Origin: Bacilli bacterium
Lineage (GTDB): Bacteria > Bacillota_I > Bacilli_A > RF39 > UBA660
Direction: 5' to 3'
DNA: 64,000 nucleotides
Assembly (NCBI GenBank): GCA_900768815.1
Contig: CAAGEE010000004.1
Location: 1-64,000, forward strand
Below the pieces are notes generated by a model. That model saw only the letters and a list, made by a program, of their open reading frames with translations, searched no databases and was not told where the DNA came from. Positions 41,729-50,275 of this stretch are shown in pieces (within the stretch, counting starts at the first letter, position 1; the number at the start of each line of letters is the position of its first letter). Both the position numbers and the translations under genes were made by a program.

Positions 41729-44548
41729 TCACCTCTGTAACATTTTCTTTAGGAACTGTCCAGTATAAGATTCTTTTACTTTAGATACTTCTTCTGGAGT
41801 ACCAACTGCAATAATGGTACCACCTTCATCTCCACCTTCTGGGCCTAAGTCAATTATATAATCAGCTACTTTTATAACATCTAAGTTGTGTTCGATTACT
41901 ACTACTGTATCTTTATTATCTACTATTTTCTGTAAAATTGCAAGTAAACGCTTAATATCATCTGTATGTAGTCCAGTTGTTGGTTCATCTAAGACAAATA
42001 GGGTTTTTCCCGTAGCTTTCTTTTGTAATTCTTTAGCTAATTTTACACGTTCTGCTTCACCCCCGGATAAAGTCGGAGCACTTTGTCCTAGTTTTATATA
42101 TCCTAGCCCAACATCCTCTAATACTTGAAGTTTATTTTTTATTTTTGGAACATTATCAAAGAACTTTAAAGCCTCAGTTACGCGCATGTCTAAAACTTCA
42201 GCAATATTTTTATTTTTATATTTTATGTTTAGGGTTTCCCTATTATACCTTGTACCATGACAAACTTCACATGGTACATAAACATCTGGTAAGAAATGCA
42301 TTTCTATTTTCTTGACACCATCTCCACGGCAAGCTTCACAACGCCCACCTTTTACATTAAATGAGAAACGATTCTTTTCGAATCCATACAACTTAGCTTC
42401 TTTAGTAGTTGTGAACAAAGTTCTTATATCGTCAAAAACACCCGTATAAGTTGCGGGATTAGAACGTGGTGTTCTACCAATAGGGTTTTGGGATATAGCT
42501 ACCAATTTATCTATATTTTCTAAACCTAGTATTTTTTTATAACTACCGGGTTTTTCTTTTGAATTATATAATTTGCCAGCAACTGCTTTACATAATATTT
42601 CATTTATTAAAGTTGATTTACCAGAACCAGAAACACCAGTTATACATGTTAGGGTTCCAAGCGGAATGTCAACATCGATATCTTTTAAATTATGCTCAGT
42701 TGCTCCCTTTATTTTTAAATATTTTCCAGTGCCTTTTCTTCTCTTTTTAGGAATTTCAATACATTTTTTTCCTGATAAGTATTGTCCTGTAATACTGTTT
42801 TCATTGGCCATTACTTCTTCTGGAGTACCAGCTGCTATAACACGACCACCGGCATCACCGGCACCTGGTCCAATATCAACAAGATAGTCACTTGCTAACA
42901 TAGTATCAGTGTCATGTTCTACTACTATTAAAGTATTTCCTAAGTCGCGCATTTCCTTCATAGAATTAATTAACTTTTCATTATCTCTTTGGTGAAGACC
43001 AATACTTGGCTCGTCTAGGACGTATAAAACTCCAGTTAAATGTGATCCTATTTGAGTAGCAAGACGAATACGTTGAGCTTCACCACCAGATAGAGTTCCG
43101 GCACTTCTACTTAGAGTTAAGTAACCTAGCCCAACATTTGATAAAAAGGATAATCTTTCAGTTATTTCTTTCAAAACTAAATTGGCAATTTGTTTTTTTT
43201 CTTCGGATAACTCTAAATTCTTATATATATCTAATAATTGTTTAATACTCATACATGTAACTTCGTAAATATTTTTTCCTGCTATTTTTACTGATAAAAC
43301 ATCATCTTTTAATCTCGCACCATGACAAGTGTCACACTCATATTCTACCATATAGTTTTCTAACCATTCCCTAATCCATGATGACGATGTTTCCATGTAA
43401 CGTCTTTGAAGGTTATTAATTATTCCTTCGTAATAGTCCATAGAATTCATTATATTACCTGACTTAGTAGAATAATTAAACTTGATTGGTTCATTTGTAC
43501 CATATAAGACTATTTCTTGTTCTTCTTTTGATAGTTTTTTAAATGGCTTATTCATATCTATTTTATAATGTTTACAAACACATTCTAGTTTTTTATAATA
43601 GATACCATCTTGATCATCACTAAGAGTTTTTATGCAGCCTTCATTGATACTTAGTGTTTTGTCTGGAATAACTAAGTCAACGTCAATTTGAAGTTTTATT
43701 CCTAAACCTTTACAATCAGGACAAGCACCATATGGGGCATTGAAACTAAATAATCTTGGTTCTAGTTCTGGTAGAGAAAATTCACAATGTGGACAAGCAA
43801 ATTGTTCAGAAAAAACTAATTCCTTAGCATTTTCTCCTAGTATTTGAACAACGGCTTTTCCTTTAGCTAGTTTAGTAGCTATTTCTAAAGCCTCAAATAC
43901 CCTACTTCTAGAATCTTCTTTTAAGACTATTCTATCGACTATGACATCTATGAAGTCTTTTTTATTTTTCTCTAATTCAATATTTTCACTTAAGTCTAGC
44001 ATCTCTCCATTAACACGGACTCTTACAAAACCATCTTTACGCAACTTTTCGAAAAGTTCTTTATGACTACCTTTTTCACCATGAACTACCGGAGCCATAA
44101 TTATTACTCTTGTATTTTCTTTGTATTCTAAAACTTTATTTGTCATTTCTTCAATACTTTGAGAAGTAATTGGTATGTTATGAGTTGGACAATATGGTAT
44201 ACCTACACGAGCATATAAAAGTCTTAAATAATCATAAATTTCAGTTACTGTTCCTACTGTTGATCTTGGATTGTTTGAGGTTGTCTTTTGGTCGATACTA
44301 ATTGCAGGTGACAAGCCTTCAATACTATCTACATCTGGTTTTTCTGAATTACCTAAAAATTGTCTAGCATAAGCAGATAGACTTTCAACATAGCGGCGTT
44401 GACCTTCAGCATAAATTGTATCAAAAGCTAAACTACTTTTACCTGATCCTGATAAACCAGTCATAACAATAAGTTTATTTTTTGGTAGTTCAATATCTAT
44501 ATTCTTTAAATTATTTTCTCTTGCACCTTTTACTATAATTTTATCCAT
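41729..44548 (-). CDS. uvrA: Excinuclease ABC subunit A
   Basis: UvrA, 939 residues, damage-recognition ATPase of nucleotide excision repair. Two ABC modules (Walker A GLSGSGKSSLAF and GVSGSGKSTLIN; signatures SRSAGTLSGGEAQR and LSGGEAERVKLAKE) and the zinc fingers (CPHC...CPDC, CEAC...CEVC) are intact. First gene of the uvrA, yvlD-like, lgt, yvcK, whiA operon. An 8-bp inverted repeat lies 50-72 bases before the start and a 42-bp repeat array further upstream. Confidence 0.98.
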   Translation of the reverse strand: MDKIIVKGARENNLKNIDIELPKNKLIVMTGLSGSGKSSLAFDTIYAEGQRRYVESLSAYARQFLGNSEKPDVDSIEGLSPAISIDQKTTSNNPRSTVGTVTEIYDYLRLLYARVGIPYCPTHNIPITSQSIEEMTNKVLEYKENTRVIIMAPVVHGEKGSHKELFEKLRKDGFVRVRVNGEMLDLSENIELEKNKKDFIDVIVDRIVLKEDSRSRVFEALEIATKLAKGKAVVQILGENAKELVFSEQFACPHCEFSLPELEPRLFSFNAPYGACPDCKGLGIKLQIDVDLVIPDKTLSINEGCIKTLSDDQDGIYYKKLECVCKHYKIDMNKPFKKLSKEEQEIVLYGTNEPIKFNYSTKSGNIMNSMDYYEGIINNLQRRYMETSSSWIREWLENYMVEYECDTCHGARLKDDVLSVKIAGKNIYEVTCMSIKQLLDIYKNLELSEEKKQIANLVLKEITERLSFLSNVGLGYLTLSRSAGTLSGGEAQRIRLATQIGSHLTGVLYVLDEPSIGLHQRDNEKLINSMKEMRDLGNTLIVVEHDTDTMLASDYLVDIGPGAGDAGGRVIAAGTPEEVMANENSITGQYLSGKKCIEIPKKRRKGTGKYLKIKGATEHNLKDIDVDIPLGTLTCITGVSGSGKSTLINEILCKAVAGKLYNSKEKPGSYKKILGLENIDKLVAISQNPIGRTPRSNPATYTGVFDDIRTLFTTTKEAKLYGFEKNRFSFNVKGGRCEACRGDGVKKIEMHFLPDVYVPCEVCHGTRYNRETLNIKYKNKNIAEVLDMRVTEALKFFDNVPKIKNKLQVLEDVGLGYIKLGQSAPTLSGGEAERVKLAKELQKKATGKTLFVLDEPTTGLHTDDIKRLLAILQKIVDNKDTVVVIEHNLDVIKVADYIIDLGPEGGDEGGTIIAVGTPEEVSKVKESYTGQFLKKMLQR

Positions 44549-44597
44549 CTAAATCACCTGAGACATATTATAACATATTTTTTTTAATATAATTTAA

Positions 44598-44620
44598 CAA
44601 TTTATGGAAATTATAAATTG
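44598..44620. repeat. Inverted repeat upstream of uvrA
   Basis: CAATTTAT/ATAAATTG, 8 bp perfect with a 7-base spacer, located upstream of the uvrA TATAAT-like element. Could be an operator or chance in AT-rich DNA. Confidence 0.4.
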
Positions 44621-44678
44621 CAAATTTTTGTCACTAAAATTATTTTTTAGTATTTATTTTGACATTGAAGAAGAGACT

Positions 44679-44783
44679 TTTTCCACAATAATTGTGGAAT
44701 TTTTATTTTAATTTTTGTCTTTTTTCACAGAAGTTGTGGAATTTTTATTTTAATATTTGTCTTTTTTCACAGAAGTTGTGAAA
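44679..44783 (+). repeat. 42-bp tandem repeat with DnaA-box-like motifs, 2.5 copies
   Basis: Two full units (44679-44720, 44721-44762) and a partial third (44763-44783) differ at few positions. Each begins with TTTTCCACA or TTTTTCACA, fitting TTWTNCACA, and each forms a short palindrome (first one: TTCCACAA/TTGTGGAA, 8 bp). The period equals four helical turns. Confidence 0.7.
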
Positions 44784-44805
44784 AAAAAAGAAGATTATTC
44801 TTCTT
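44780..44805 (-). terminator. Terminator of the WXG100 pair
   Basis: AAGAAG/CTTCTT stem (6-base loop) overlapping the stop codon, followed on the minus strand by nine T. Confidence 0.8.
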
Positions 44806-45103
44806 ATAGTTCAGCAATTGTGTTACTTACAGCAGCATCTTGTGCTTCGTTAGCAGCTGTTACGGCATATATATGTTCTTTCATTGCTACAACATTATTA
44901 TAGAAAGCTTCATAATTCTTTCTTATTTCTTGGTAACGACCTCTTGCTCCTTCAGCACCTTGACTTTGCCAAGCATCATTGTATAAAGTATTCATTACTT
45001 GATCAATATTATTAAAAATCCCCATAATATTATCAGCATTAGTTTTTACTTGGTCTGCTGAAGATCTTGCTCCTTCATAATCCTTTTGTTCAAACTCGTT
45101 CAT
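44804..45103 (-). CDS. WXG100-family protein, 99 aa (EsxA/B-like)
   Basis: A 99-residue all-helical protein with the helix-turn-helix hairpin shape of ESAT-6 proteins. The turn reads DAWQSQGAEG at 43-52, so the canonical W-x-G is relaxed (Trp45, Gly49). No signal peptide and no cysteines. Such proteins are secreted as dimers by the type VII system. It lies 8 bases after a second WXG100 gene, the usual pairing of heterodimer partners. No EssC ATPase or EsaA/EssB gene is in this window. Confidence 0.8.
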   Translation of the reverse strand: MNEFEQKDYEGARSSADQVKTNADNIMGIFNNIDQVMNTLYNDAWQSQGAEGARGRYQEIRKNYEAFYNNVVAMKEHIYAVTAANEAQDAAVSNTIAEL

Positions 45104-45111
45104 AATACCTC

Positions 45112-45411
45112 CTAATTAAATAACCCAGATGCTCTAGCAATGTTTTCTTCTTCTGTTTGATCGAATTTTCTTGCTCCAGCAGTTATTCTTTCTCCTAACT
45201 CATTTAATAATTCTTGGAAACTTCTTAAATTACTCAATTGTTGGTCAAATGCGGTTTTAAACTCACTTGCTGCTGGACCTCTCCATATAGTCATTAAGCC
45301 TTCAACATTTGAATTTAAATTACTAATTTGATTTTCTAATTCTTGAGCTGATGATATAGTGTTCATACCTTGAGCATTCATAGTTCCAGAATCAACATGT
45401 AATCCTGACAT
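45112..45411 (-). CDS. WXG100-family protein, 99 aa
   Basis: First gene of the pair, 99 residues. The hairpin turn has a perfect W-x-G (MTIWRGPAASEF, Trp43-Gly45), followed by a second helix ending FDQTEEENI, similar to the YxxxD/E export signal with Phe for Tyr. AAGGAGGAATAAA-type ribosome site before the start. Likely forms a heterodimer with the following protein. Confidence 0.88.
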   Translation of the reverse strand: MSGLHVDSGTMNAQGMNTISSAQELENQISNLNSNVEGLMTIWRGPAASEFKTAFDQQLSNLRSFQELLNELGERITAGARKFDQTEEENIARASGLFN

Positions 45412-45588
45412 TTTATTCCTCCTTTATCTTATTTACAATATAACATATCTTGATAGTTTTTGATAGATTTTTAAATATGACTTTACATAAGTTGGCAATA
45501 TTATTTTGTAATTACAGTCGTTAAGAGAAATCTTTAACTTTTATTTTTTAGGGAGTTAGTATATAATTTTAATATAGGATGGGATATT

Positions 45589-46116
45589 ATGAATAAAAAG
45601 GTAGAAATTGCTGTTGAAATTGCAAAAAAACTAAATTCTAGAGCACAGGCTATGAAACTAGATGTACCAATACTAGAAGGACTTAATGATGTTTTTTCTC
45701 CTAGTGAAAAAATCTTATTTGCTGTTGGTGATGATTATTTCTTAGAACAGTTTATTACTGATGGTTTTTTAAATAGTGATGAGTCCTTTGATGATAGAGT
45801 TAATAAGAATATTACTGGTATTAAAAAAGTGTTGTTAGATAATAGTATTAGTGAATCTGATGAAAACTTTCAAGATTTGGGTAGTTTTACTAATGGAATT
45901 TTTAATTTTAGGGTTTATTTACAATATATTCAAAAAGATAGGAGACCAATATGTCAAGCAACTGCATACTTTTTAGAGCCAAAAAGTAATGCCTTTTATC
46001 AACTCAATCTAAGTATGATTGTTACAGAGAGAAATACTGTTGAGGAAATATTTCAGGTATTAAAAGAAAAAATAGTTTTAATATTAAAAGATATAAAATA
46101 TAAAGAAAGTGTTTAA
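45589..46116 (+). CDS. Uncharacterised protein, 175 aa
   Basis: A soluble acidic alpha/beta protein with no signal or membrane segment. The N-terminal helix (KVEIAVEIAKKLNSRAQAM) precedes a region with ILFAVGDDYFLEQF and a C-terminal beta/helical part (FNFRVYLQYIQKDRRPICQA, MIVTERNTVEEIFQVL). No family recognised. It is divergent from the WXG100 pair and has its own terminator. A role linked to the WXG proteins, such as a chaperone, is only a guess from position. Confidence 0.6.
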   Translation: MNKKVEIAVEIAKKLNSRAQAMKLDVPILEGLNDVFSPSEKILFAVGDDYFLEQFITDGFLNSDESFDDRVNKNITGIKKVLLDNSISESDENFQDLGSFTNGIFNFRVYLQYIQKDRRPICQATAYFLEPKSNAFYQLNLSMIVTERNTVEEIFQVLKEKIVLILKDIKYKESV

Positions 46117-46131
46117 AAAAGTAAACACTTT
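46106..46131. terminator. Bidirectional terminator, 175-aa gene / uvrB
   Basis: A 10-bp perfect stem (AAAGTGTTTA/TAAACACTTT, loop of 6) overlaps the plus-strand stop codon and is followed by seven T. Confidence 0.9.
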
Positions 46132-46145
46132 TTTTGTGTTTACTT

Positions 46146-48095
46146 TCATTTTGTTTTCATTTCGAATAAAATATCGCGTAATTCCATAGCTCTTTCAAAG
46201 TCTAGGTTTTTAGCTGCTTCTCTCATTTGTTCTTCAAGATTTTCCATTAATAAATCTTGTTCTTTCTTAGATAGCTTTTTCGGTGTCTTTTGTTTAGAAT
46301 TGTCAACATTGCTAATGATTTCTCTAATTTCTTTAGTGATTGTTTTTGGTATAATACCATGTTCTTCATTATATTTTTCTTGTATTTTTCGACGCCTTGC
46401 TGTTTCTGAAATTGCTTCTTCCATAGAATCAGTTATTTTGTCTGCATACATAATTACGTGTCCATTAGCGTTACGGGCACAACGACCAATAGTTTGAATT
46501 AGACTTCTAGTACTTCTTAAGAAACCTTCTTTATCAGCATCTAGGATTGCTATTAAAGACACTTCTGGAATATCAATTCCTTCTCTCAACAAGTTTATTC
46601 CAACTATTACATCATATTTACCAGTACGTAAGTCATGAATTATCTGCATTCTTTCTAATGTCTTAACTTCTGAGTGAAGATAGGCCACTTTTATATCGAG
46701 TTCTTTTAAGTAATTGGTTAACTCTTCGGACATACGAATTGTTAGAGTCGTCACTAAAACTCTTTCGTTTTTAGCAATACGTTCTCTTATTTCTCCTACT
46801 AAATCATCTATTTGACCTTCTGTTTTTCTAACTTCAATTGTTGGATCTAGCAAACCTGTTGGTCTTATTATTTGTTCTACATACTTGTTTTTGGTATGCT
46901 CTAGTTCCAAGTCTCCTGGAGTTGCTGATACATAAATAACTTGATTTATTTTCTTTTCAAATTCTTCGTACTTTAATGGTCTATTATCTAGAGCACTTGG
47001 TAGACGAAAACCATATTCAACTAAGTTCATTTTTCTGGCTCTATCGCCGTTAAACATTCCTCTTACTTGAGGTAGTGTTACATGTGACTCATCAACAACC
47101 AATAAATAGTCTTTAGGAAAGAAATCCATTAAGGTTGTTGGAGTTTCTCCTCTTTTTCTGCCAGCCATTGGAGCTGAATAGTTCTCAATTCCGGAACAGA
47201 AACCAGTTTCCTCTAACATTTCTATATCATAGTTGGTTCTTTGTTCAAGCCGTTCTGCTGCCACTAGTTTATTATCATTTCTTAACTCAGTTAATCTTTC
47301 TTGTAGTTCTACTTTTATTCTTTCAATTGCTTCATGTAATTTTTCATCGCTAACTACGAAATGACTTGCTGGAAAGATACTTATATTTTTCTTATTGGTA
47401 ATAATAGCACCAGTTAGCGTATCTATTTCACTTATTCTATCTATTTCATCACCAAAGAACTCAATTCTATAACCTGTTGTATTTTGGTTAGCGGGTATTA
47501 TTTCTAGAGTATCTCCACGTACTCTAAAAGTACCACGTTTAAAATCTAAATCATTGCGTTCATACAACATATCCACTAATTTAGTTAAGACTTGGTTACG
47601 TTCTGTTTGTTCCCCTACACTAAGTGTTAACATTTTATTTTTGTATTCTTCTACTTCACCAATACCATAAATACAAGATACAGAAGCAACTACAATAACA
47701 TCACCTCTAGAAAGTAAAGCAGAAGTCGCTGCATGACGTAGTTCATCAATTTCATCGTTAATAGAAGAATCTTTTTCAATATATGTATCAGTCGAAGGAA
47801 CGTAAGCCTCAGGCTGATAATAGTCATAATATGACACAAAGTATTCTACTTTATTTTCAGGAAATAATTCCTTCAATTCAGAATATAATTGTCCAGCTAA
47901 AGTCTTGTTATGGGCAAGAACTAAAGTTGGCTTATTCACTTTCTCTATTACGTTAGCAATAGTAAATGTTTTACCGGTACCAGTTGCTCCTAAAAGTACT
48001 TGCTCTTTTTTCCCAGATTTTATACCGTCAACGAGTTCTTTTATCGCTTCTGGTTGATCACCAGATGGTTTATATTTAGAAACTAGCTTGAACAT
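46146..48095 (-). CDS. uvrB: Excinuclease ABC subunit B
   Basis: UvrB, 649 residues, helicase-like damage verifier. Walker A LGATGTGKTFTIAN, beta-hairpin YYDYYQPEAYVP, DESHVTLPQ Walker B, helicase motif VI IQTIGRCARNANG, and the C-terminal UVR motif that binds UvrC (LEEQMREAAKNLDFERAMEL). Separated from uvrA by the WXG pair rather than adjacent as in Bacillus. Confidence 0.98.
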   Translation of the reverse strand: MFKLVSKYKPSGDQPEAIKELVDGIKSGKKEQVLLGATGTGKTFTIANVIEKVNKPTLVLAHNKTLAGQLYSELKELFPENKVEYFVSYYDYYQPEAYVPSTDTYIEKDSSINDEIDELRHAATSALLSRGDVIVVASVSCIYGIGEVEEYKNKMLTLSVGEQTERNQVLTKLVDMLYERNDLDFKRGTFRVRGDTLEIIPANQNTTGYRIEFFGDEIDRISEIDTLTGAIITNKKNISIFPASHFVVSDEKLHEAIERIKVELQERLTELRNDNKLVAAERLEQRTNYDIEMLEETGFCSGIENYSAPMAGRKRGETPTTLMDFFPKDYLLVVDESHVTLPQVRGMFNGDRARKMNLVEYGFRLPSALDNRPLKYEEFEKKINQVIYVSATPGDLELEHTKNKYVEQIIRPTGLLDPTIEVRKTEGQIDDLVGEIRERIAKNERVLVTTLTIRMSEELTNYLKELDIKVAYLHSEVKTLERMQIIHDLRTGKYDVIVGINLLREGIDIPEVSLIAILDADKEGFLRSTRSLIQTIGRCARNANGHVIMYADKITDSMEEAISETARRRKIQEKYNEEHGIIPKTITKEIREIISNVDNSKQKTPKKLSKKEQDLLMENLEEQMREAAKNLDFERAMELRDILFEMKTK

Positions 48096-48265
48096 TGAAA
48101 CACTCCTCTCCTATTTATATATTATAACCATTTTGTCAATAGATCTTTCTGAACAAATATAATATATCACATTTAAGTAATTAAAAAAATCTTTTTCAAT
48201 ATGGTATTAAAACAATGGTCAACATAAAAATAATTACATACTTTATATTGAAAGGAGATATTTTT

Positions 48266-49315
48266 ATGTGTAATGGAAATGAATGTGGGAAAAAATTACC
48301 AAGAAAAGTTTGTTACATATTAGGTCCTACCGGTCCTACTGGACCTGCTGGTGCTGCCACTATTGTTGTTGGCGAAACTACTACTGGCGAATCGGGTACA
48401 AATGCGTTAGTAGCAAATTCTGGTTCGAGTGAAAATGTTGTACTAGATTTTACAATTCCACGTGGAGCTACTGGACCTATTGGACCTACTGGAGCAACTG
48501 GACCTACTGGACCTACTGGACCTACTGGAGCTACTGGACCTACTGGACCTATTGGAGCTACTGGAGCTACTGGAGCAACTGGACCTACTGGAGCGACTGG
48601 ACCTACTGGAGCGACTGGAGCTATTGGAGCTACTGGACCTACTGGAGCAACTGGACCTACTGGAGCTACTGGACCTACTGGAGCTACTGGAGCTATTGGA
48701 GCTACTGGACCTACTGGTGCTACTGGACCTACTGGAGCTATTGGAGCTACTGGAGCTACTGGAGCTACTGGACCTATTGGAGCTACTGGACCTACTGGAC
48801 CTACTGGACCTACTGGAGCTACTGGAGCTACTGGACCTACTGGACCTATTGGAGCTACTGGGGAAGCCGGACCTATTGGACCTATTGGACCAACTGGACC
48901 TACTGGACCTACTGGACCTACTGGTGCTACTGGACCTATTGGAGCTACTGGACCAACTGGGGAAACCGGACCTACTGGACCTATTGGACCAACTGGTGCT
49001 ACTGGACCTACTGGACCTGCCGGTGCTACTGGGGAAGCTGGGCCTACTGGACCTATTGGACCTACTGGACCTACCGGACCTGCCGGAGCTACTGGGGAAA
49101 CCGGACCTACTGGACCTACTGGACCTGCCGGAGCAACTGGGGAAGCTGGGCCTACTGGTGCAACTCCATCTATAACTATTGGTACTGTTACAACTGGTAA
49201 CCCTGGTACACAGGCTGCTGCCAGTATTACTGGTACTGCACCTAATTTTGTTTTAAACCTAACCATTCCTACTGGTGCGACTGGACCTACCGGACCAACT
49301 GGGCCAGCAATTTAG
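48266..49315 (+). CDS. Collagen-like GXY-repeat surface protein
   Basis: A 349-residue protein starting at MCNGNECGKKL after AAAGGAGATATT. A short Cys-containing N terminus is followed by a ~35-residue Thr/Gly/Val module (TIVVGETTTGESG ... VLDFTIPRG), then about 230 residues of GPT/GAT/GPI/GEA triplets, then a related Thr-rich module (ITIGTVTTGNPG ... FVLNLTIPTG) and a final GPTGPTGPAI. Thr in the Y position is typical of BclA-like exosporium filaments, where it is glycosylated. No signal peptide or LPxTG is present, which fits assembly on the spore from the mother cell. With Spo0A nearby, a spore-surface role is likely. Confidence 0.85.
   Translation: MCNGNECGKKLPRKVCYILGPTGPTGPAGAATIVVGETTTGESGTNALVANSGSSENVVLDFTIPRGATGPIGPTGATGPTGPTGPTGATGPTGPIGATGATGATGPTGATGPTGATGAIGATGPTGATGPTGATGPTGATGAIGATGPTGATGPTGAIGATGATGATGPIGATGPTGPTGPTGATGATGPTGPIGATGEAGPIGPIGPTGPTGPTGPTGATGPIGATGPTGETGPTGPIGPTGATGPTGPAGATGEAGPTGPIGPTGPTGPAGATGETGPTGPTGPAGATGEAGPTGATPSITIGTVTTGNPGTQAAASITGTAPNFVLNLTIPTGATGPTGPTGPAI
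48466..49155 (+). repeat. Nucleotide repeat encoding collagen triplets
   Basis: Near-perfect 9- and 18-base repeats built on GGACCTACTGGAGCTACT encode the collagen-like domain. Synonymous variation is low in the first two thirds and higher in the last third, suggesting recent expansion at the 5' end. Copy number is probably unstable. Confidence 0.9.
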
Positions 49316-49341
49316 AATTTTTCTTTTAGTGAATTAAGGTG

Positions 49342-49378
49342 AAAAAAACTACTTTTATTTGTTAAAAAGTAGTTTTTA
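49342..49378. terminator. Bidirectional terminator after the collagen-like gene
   Basis: AAAAACTACTTTT and AAAAAGTAGTTTTT form a stem of about 12 bp with T-runs on both strands, between convergent genes. Confidence 0.85.
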
Positions 49379-49391
49379 TATATTGAAACTA

Positions 49392-50273
49392 TTAATTACT
49401 AATAATCCATTGTTGAGTGCCTTCATTCAAGAAAAGATCAAGATCATAACTTTGTTTAGATTTTTCTTCGCTACTTGGGTCTACTATTTCTATCTTTCCA
49501 TCATCAGTAACGCCTGTTAAGACAATGAATTGTCCCTCATCTGTATAAGTGCCTTTGCTAATTACCATAACAACAGGATTTCCTGCTTTTAAGTTAGTCA
49601 TTATAGAATCCGCATTAACGTTGGATTGTGTACAATTAAGACCATTCTCTTTGGCATAGTCATTAACATAAGCCCAGCTTGTTCCATTACCATAACTTCT
49701 GTAACCATGTTCTAAACTCCAATTTGCAGCTTCTACTGGTGTAACTTCTTTACCAGTTAATGTAGAAATTACCATTGCCATTGAAACTGGTCCACCTCCT
49801 GCTTCAGCAATTGTCGTACCATTACCATATGATGCATTAGCATAATCTTTTTTATAAAACTTTATAAAGTTATCAGTTGCTGTTAATTCTTTTTCTTCTA
49901 ACTTTTTTGCTTTTATTTGTTCTAATATTGTATTTATTTCTTTTCTTAGAGCAGCCTCTTTATTTATCCAGCTTTCTTGATTGGATTTATATTTCTCTAT
50001 CACACGCTGTGGTGTTTCTTTTTGTGTTTTGTTTAACAAGCCATCATAATATTGAATGAATCTTGTGGCTTGTTTCCAATCGGAATATTTTTCTAAAGCT
50101 GTGTCTAAATCTCTTAATTGAGAAGAAATTATATTACTACAATCTGTAATTGATTCAGTAGCTTTTCTTGTAAAAAATTCTCTAGAAGTACCACTCCAAG
50201 TATTAGAATCAATATTATTTATATCATTAGTATAATTTTCTAATATCTTTTCAACTTCTTTTTTTATTTCCAT
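49392..50273 (-). CDS. WXG-type protein fused to a catalytically dead C39-like peptidase domain
   Basis: 293 residues. The N-terminal ~125 form helices with a W-x-G turn (NTWSGTSREFF, Trp26-Gly28) and a long coiled region, as in type VII substrates. The C-terminal ~150 align with Peptidase_C39_2-type papain-like domains, but both catalytic residues are replaced: the GCGP motif is GGGP (159-162, Gly160 for Cys) and the GHFIVL motif is GQFIVL (Gln248 for His). The later VDP Asp (265) is kept. It has no signal peptide. It is the last of four clustered WXG-type genes and starts 2 bases after the preceding stop. Possibly a binding protein or decoy using the peptidase fold. Confidence 0.75.
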   Translation of the reverse strand: MEIKKEVEKILENYTNDINNIDSNTWSGTSREFFTRKATESITDCSNIISSQLRDLDTALEKYSDWKQATRFIQYYDGLLNKTQKETPQRVIEKYKSNQESWINKEAALRKEINTILEQIKAKKLEEKELTATDNFIKFYKKDYANASYGNGTTIAEAGGGPVSMAMVISTLTGKEVTPVEAANWSLEHGYRSYGNGTSWAYVNDYAKENGLNCTQSNVNADSIMTNLKAGNPVVMVISKGTYTDEGQFIVLTGVTDDGKIEIVDPSSEEKSKQSYDLDLFLNEGTQQWIISN

Positions 50274-50275
50274 TA

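Noticed and set aside
44679..44783. CRISPR array
   Set aside because: Repeats are directly adjacent without unique spacers, there are only 2.5 copies, and no cas genes are present.
44679..44783. Chromosomal replication origin
   Set aside because: No dnaA, dnaN or rpmH nearby and only three motif matches in T-rich DNA.
46146..48180. SOS (LexA) operators before uvrA, uvrB and the Y-family polymerase
   Set aside because: No GAACxxxxGTTC-type palindrome was found in any of the three upstream regions.
48313..49266. Long antisense frame and a second plus-strand frame across the collagen-like gene
   Set aside because: Both arise from the 9-base periodicity of the GXY repeat, which keeps all frames free of stops; they have no ribosome site and give low-complexity products.
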